Source: Sulfurovum sp. (GTDB taxonomy: Bacteria > Campylobacterota > Campylobacteria > Campylobacterales > Sulfurovaceae). Taken from it: a stretch of 9,209 nt of DNA. The stretch spans positions 1 through 9,209 of the forward strand of contig QNZW01000057.1 in the NCBI GenBank assembly GCA_003978375.1, read 5' to 3'. The position numbers and the translations under genes were made by a program. The stretch's first letter is position 1; each line of letters begins with the position of its first letter. Of the stretch, positions 6,235 through 9,209 are shown one piece after another. The notes under the pieces are model-generated. The model saw nothing but the letters and a program-made list of their open reading frames with translations. It was not told where the DNA came from and did not search any database.

Positions 6235-7667
6235 AAATAATAATATTTCTAATGTTACATACATTTTTATTGGTGGCGAATGTGTATCAAGAAGATGTAA
6301 CCAAACAAGCCATTGTTAAAATTTATACTACCTCTAAAATACCTAATTATCAAGAACCTTGGTCAAGTTCTATGCGAAGTAGTACAGGTTCTGGTGCTAT
6401 TATTGAAGGTGGATATATATTGACCAATGCACACGTAGTGGCTAATCAAACCTTTATTGAGGTACAGCGTTATGGACAACGTAAACGCTATATAGCCACA
6501 GTACATGCGGTTTCACATCAGGCAGATTTGGCGCTTTTAAAAGTAGAAAATAAAGCCTTTTTTAAAGGAGTGACACCTTTGACTTTTGGTGAGCTGCCTG
6601 AAGTAGAACAAAGAATAGTAGTATATGGTTATCCTATGGGTGGGTCTACATTGTCTGCTACTATTGGTGTGGTCTCACGTATAGAGCATCATACTTATGC
6701 CCATAGTGGAGAGGTATTTTTAGCCATACAAGTAGATGCTGCAGTGAACCCTGGTAACTCGGGAGGTCCTGCACTCTCACATGGCAAAATAGTAGGCGTG
6801 GTTATGCAAGTGATTACCCAGTCTCAAAATATTGGTTATTTAGTACCTGTGAATATGGTAAAACATTTTTTAGTAGATGTAAAAGATGGTCATTATGATG
6901 GGTTTGCAGATTTGGGATTTGGTACACAAAAACTTGAAAACCCAGCATTAAGAAGTTATTATGGTCTTGATGATAATGTAACAGGAAAATTGATCGACAA
7001 TATTACCTACAATGCGTCCGTAAAAGGTGTATTAAAAGAGGGCGATATTTTAACCAAAGTAGATGGATACAATGTAGAAGATGATGGTACAGTAGCCTTT
7101 AGAGAACATGAATATACAGATTTTTATTATGCGATTGATGCCTATCAAATGGGTGATAAAATCAAAATGGAAATTATTCGTGATAGAAAAAAAATGCAAA
7201 TAGAAGCCATGCTTAAATATACTTCAGATGATAGCTATTTGGTAAAAACCACACGCTATGATGTGATGCCTAGTTATTTTATTTATGGTGGTTATGTTTT
7301 TTCTCCTCTTACACGAAATCTTATACTCTCTACAGACCGTAATCGAATTGCATTGAGTTATTTTGCAGGACAATGGCAAAAAAAAGAGAAAAAAGAAGCA
7401 GTGGTGTTGCTAAAGGTATTGGCATCTGATTTGACCAGAGGTAATAATGGTTTTGGGATGTGGCCTATAGAAAAAATAAACGGCAAAACCTTTGTTGATT
7501 TTAAAGATTTTTATCAAAAAATGCAAAATACCAAAGAAAAATATATTGTACTAGAAGACAAAGATGGTGTAAAAGTGATTATAGATAGAGACGCTGCCCA
7601 TGTTAAACAAAATGAAATACTTAAAAAATATAACATTGAATTTGACAAATCTGTAGATTTGAGATAA
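6231..7667 (+). CDS. HtrA/Deg-family trypsin-like serine protease with PDZ domain (Deg9-like)
   Basis: This is a 478-residue exported protein. I start it at ATG 6231, which overlaps the DUF523 stop (ATGA) and gives a clean signal peptide (about residues 1-16, ending LLVAN). A start at 6198 would bury that signal. The protease domain spans about 25-215 with the complete triad: His68 in LTNAHVV, Asp99 in HQADLALLKV and Ser177 in NPGNSGGP. A PDZ domain covers about 225-330 (GVLKEGDILTKVDGYNV). The region 340-478 has a second PDZ-like part (PIEKINGKTFVDFKDF) and PSYFIYGGYVFSPLT, resembling plant Deg9-type proteases more than E. coli DegP. It probably acts in periplasmic protein quality control. 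It is the last gene of a tight three-gene operon, and its stop is only four bases from a convergent gene. Confidence 0.9.
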   Translation: MKIIIFLMLHTFLLVANVYQEDVTKQAIVKIYTTSKIPNYQEPWSSSMRSSTGSGAIIEGGYILTNAHVVANQTFIEVQRYGQRKRYIATVHAVSHQADLALLKVENKAFFKGVTPLTFGELPEVEQRIVVYGYPMGGSTLSATIGVVSRIEHHTYAHSGEVFLAIQVDAAVNPGNSGGPALSHGKIVGVVMQVITQSQNIGYLVPVNMVKHFLVDVKDGHYDGFADLGFGTQKLENPALRSYYGLDDNVTGKLIDNITYNASVKGVLKEGDILTKVDGYNVEDDGTVAFREHEYTDFYYAIDAYQMGDKIKMEIIRDRKKMQIEAMLKYTSDDSYLVKTTRYDVMPSYFIYGGYVFSPLTRNLILSTDRNRIALSYFAGQWQKKEKKEAVVLLKVLASDLTRGNNGFGMWPIEKINGKTFVDFKDFYQKMQNTKEKYIVLEDKDGVKVIIDRDAAHVKQNEILKKYNIEFDKSVDLR

Positions 7668-7671
7668 TCAG

Positions 7672-7887
7672 TTAACTGTATTTTTTAAATTGTTCCAGCC
7701 ATATTTTGTCTTCATCGCTTAGTGTCCCTACACGTTCTAGAAGTTTCGCTTTGATATGCAACAAATCATCGATGTCTAGATAGGCTAAAAGACTAGGATT
7801 AATAGTAGGTTCTTCTCTTCCATAAGCAATAAGTTTTTCTATATCTGATAAAAGAGTCTCTTTTGTTGGTTTATTTTTATTATGCAT
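7672..7887 (-). CDS. Small conserved hypothetical protein, helical
   Basis: This 71-residue soluble protein has no signal peptide, membrane segment or cysteine. I recall similar short KPTKETLL..DIEKLI...GTLS.EDK.WL proteins in Campylobacterota, but I know no function. The sequence is charged and reads as three to four helices, with a conserved-looking end GTLSDEDKIWLEQFKKY. It is leftward and converges on the protease gene with only four bases between stops, so there is no room for a terminator between them. No Shine-Dalgarno sequence precedes ATG 7887: the upstream minus-strand DNA reads TGATAGTATAGCAAAATG. A -10-like element sits there so close to the ATG that a leaderless message is possible. 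No other in-frame start exists nearby that keeps the KPTKETLL start. Confidence 0.65.
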   Translation of the reverse strand: MHNKNKPTKETLLSDIEKLIAYGREEPTINPSLLAYLDIDDLLHIKAKLLERVGTLSDEDKIWLEQFKKYS

Positions 7888-7944
7888 TTTGCTATACTAT
7901 CAGAAATTTATTAATTTTTTAGGGTTATTTTTTACTTACGTATG

Positions 7945-7950
7945 TATAGT
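7945..7950 (+). promoter_or_regulatory. Possible -10 element ahead of the peroxiredoxin gene
   Basis: TATAGT, in the context TATGTATAGT, lies in the 124-base divergent gap and would start transcription near 7957, about 55 bases before the ATG at 8012. No good -35 is visible, and no peroxide-regulator box was recognised. Confidence 0.35.
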
Positions 7951-8011
7951 GGTCATGAGAGATATTTATTAGTGAGTTAAAAAGCACCCAAATAGTAAAA
8001 AAGGACAGTTT

Positions 8012-8479
8012 ATGTTAGAAGTAGATGATCAGGTACCTGATTTTTGTTTACCAAACCAAGATGATGAAGAGATATGTTTTCGTGATATTAAAGGCAGATG
8101 GATAGTGCTTTATTTTTATCCTAAGGACAATACACCAGGATGTACCACAGAAGCAATAGGTTTTACCGAAGCATTGCCAGATTTTGAGGGAATGGATGCT
8201 ATGATTTTGGGTGTGAGTCCAGACTCTCCTCAAAAACATAGAAATTTTATAGAAAAAAAAGATTTGAAAATCACATTGCTTGCAGATGAAGATAAAACCT
8301 TGTGTAAAAATTTTGGCGTATGGCAGCTTAAAAAATTTATGGGCAAAGAATATATGGGTGTGGTACGTTCTACGTTTATTATCAATCCAGAAGGTAAAAT
8401 AGGAGCTGTTTGGTCTAAAGTGAGAGTCAAAGGGCATGTTGAAGAAGTAAAAGAAAAATTAAAAGAGTTGAAAAAATGA
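8012..8479 (+). CDS. bcp: Peroxiredoxin Q/Bcp-type thiol peroxidase without an evident resolving cysteine
   Basis: This 155-residue cytoplasmic protein has the usual length of the Bcp/PrxQ group, which reduces hydrogen peroxide and organic hydroperoxides using thioredoxin. The thioredoxin-like fold signature is clear: VLYFYPKDNTPGCTTEA with peroxidatic Cys44, SPDSPQKHRNF (69-79), LLADEDKTLCKNFGVW (89-104) and the late Arg119 in VVRSTF. In E. coli Bcp the resolving cysteine is five residues after the first (C45/C50). Here that place is Ile49, and the alternative alpha-3 position (KHRNFI) also lacks cysteine. Cys98 matches a general family cysteine, and Cys12 and Cys22 are near the N-terminus. 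So it may work as a 1-Cys enzyme or with an unusual partner. AAGGA at 8001-8005 sets the start, and the stop overlaps the next gene as ATGA. Confidence 0.93.
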   Translation: MLEVDDQVPDFCLPNQDDEEICFRDIKGRWIVLYFYPKDNTPGCTTEAIGFTEALPDFEGMDAMILGVSPDSPQKHRNFIEKKDLKITLLADEDKTLCKNFGVWQLKKFMGKEYMGVVRSTFIINPEGKIGAVWSKVRVKGHVEEVKEKLKELKK

Positions 8480-9201
8480 AAAAAATAATGTTAAATATGG
8501 GTATTTTTTTGTTGTTTTGTATCTATGCAACAGTGGCACAAGGTGCAACACCAGAAGAGATTAATCAAGCAGTTATAGAAGAAGGAGAGTCTAACTTCAA
8601 TATAGGAATAAAAGCAGGTACGCTTGGTATGGGAATCGATATGTCTGTTCCTATGGGTGAGTGGTTCTCTTTGCGCGTCAATGCCAATGGATTAAATTAT
8701 CAGGATACATATAACTCTAAATATAGTTATGTATTGGATGCCCAAAGAAAATATAAACTACAAACAGTGGGACTTTTATTGGATTATCATCTTTTGCAAT
8801 TAAGACTCACAGGGGGTGTTTATTATAATAAAAATCAAATTATAGATATAACAAGACCTACAGAAGACAAAGGTGTCGTTTTAAATGGTATGATTTTTGA
8901 TGCTTCTTCTATCGGAGAACTTAAAAGTACAATATCTTTCAATAAAGTGTCTCCTTATGTAGGTGTAGGGTGGGGTAATAATGTCAATAGTGATGGCTGG
9001 CATTTTACTTTGGATGTAGGACTTATGTATCATGGTGATCCTAAAATAGACTTAGAAATAAAAAGTAATTCATCACTTGTGCAAAATGCGATAGAGGAAT
9101 TGGATGCCGATGCTGTCATAGAAAAAAAGATTCAAGAGAAAGATTTGTCTGATTATCAATTTTATCCTGTCGTCATGATGGGTATAAACTATTCATTCTA
9201 A
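8476..9201 (+). CDS. Outer-membrane beta-barrel protein
   Basis: This is a 241-residue protein with a clear signal peptide (MKKIM then a hydrophobic core, cleavage near AQGA at 21-24). The rest alternates polar and hydrophobic residues in beta strands (for example NFNIGIKAGTLGMGIDM, KLQTVGLLLDYHL, VSPYVGVGWG, WHFTLDVGLMYHG). It ends in a C-terminal phenylalanine within GINYSF, the signature recognised by the BAM machinery. About eight strands plus a helical insertion (about 190-220, rich in Glu and Asp) are likely. I recall the WHFTLDVGLMYHG block from a widespread uncharacterised proteobacterial outer-membrane family with no settled role. The start overlaps the peroxiredoxin stop as ATGA with only a weak AAAAGAG ribosome site, so its translation probably depends on the upstream gene. 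Confidence 0.85.
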   Translation: MKKIMLNMGIFLLFCIYATVAQGATPEEINQAVIEEGESNFNIGIKAGTLGMGIDMSVPMGEWFSLRVNANGLNYQDTYNSKYSYVLDAQRKYKLQTVGLLLDYHLLQLRLTGGVYYNKNQIIDITRPTEDKGVVLNGMIFDASSIGELKSTISFNKVSPYVGVGWGNNVNSDGWHFTLDVGLMYHGDPKIDLEIKSNSSLVQNAIEELDADAVIEKKIQEKDLSDYQFYPVVMMGINYSF

Positions 9202-9209
9202 ATAAAATA

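Noticed and set aside
7669..7678. CAGTTAACTG palindrome between convergent genes as a bidirectional terminator
   Set aside because: The stem would have no loop and only five base pairs, and it overlaps a stop codon; a T-run exists only to its right.
8048..8437. 129-residue minus-strand frame opposite the peroxiredoxin gene
   Set aside because: It is a shadow of the strongly conserved peroxiredoxin frame and contains no recognisable motif.

Overview
The window is AT-rich, densely coded bacterial chromosome. Its gene content and style (short gaps, ATGA overlaps, low G+C, Yx(F)xxD-repeat lipoprotein fused to cytochrome c, PrxQ, HtrA-like protease, small KPTKETLL-type protein) suggest a respiratory Campylobacterota bacterium of the Sulfurovum/Sulfurimonas kind. 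That placement is an inference from remembered protein style, not a computed result.

Left part (1-2514): a respiratory nitrate reductase locus. Leftward from a divergent control region run a membrane-anchored monoheme cytochrome c and then, coupled by an ATGA overlap, the first 290 residues of a NarG-type molybdenum subunit that leaves the window. Rightward run a Crp/Fnr-family regulator and a 77-residue membrane protein starting at the next base. The control region holds a perfect 14-bp FNR-type operator, TTGATATATATCAA (1433-1446). It lies about 41.5 bp upstream of the start site expected from a TATACT -10 element on the minus strand, the classical activating geometry. The regulator has the E..SR recognition-helix residues that read TTGAT, but lacks the N-terminal cysteines of an oxygen-sensing FNR. 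The simplest model is a nitrogen-oxide or anaerobiosis sensor of the DNR/NNR type that switches on the nar genes.

Middle part (2567-5198): a leftward lipoprotein with a duplicated CxxxC module and a C-terminal cytochrome c domain, probably a periplasmic or outer-membrane electron carrier. A near-consensus FNR-type site lies just upstream of it. Its transcription terminator appears to lie inside the end of the convergent 77-residue gene. Divergent from it is an aldehyde dehydrogenase with complete catalytic residues and its own promoter.

Right part (5308-9201): a tight rightward cluster of a DUF420 membrane protein, a DUF523/TudS-like cysteine protein and an HtrA-like serine protease with a Deg9-like C-terminus. 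A small leftward hypothetical gene converges on it with a 4-base gap. The window ends with a peroxiredoxin Q/Bcp protein that lacks a recognisable resolving cysteine, coupled by ATGA overlap to an outer-membrane beta-barrel protein. No RNA genes, mobile elements, CRISPR arrays or long repeats were seen, and no stretch above 300 bases lacks a gene. The most notable point is a cytoplasm-facing NarG system, with its own regulator and cytochrome, in what looks like a lineage that usually relies on periplasmic Nap.
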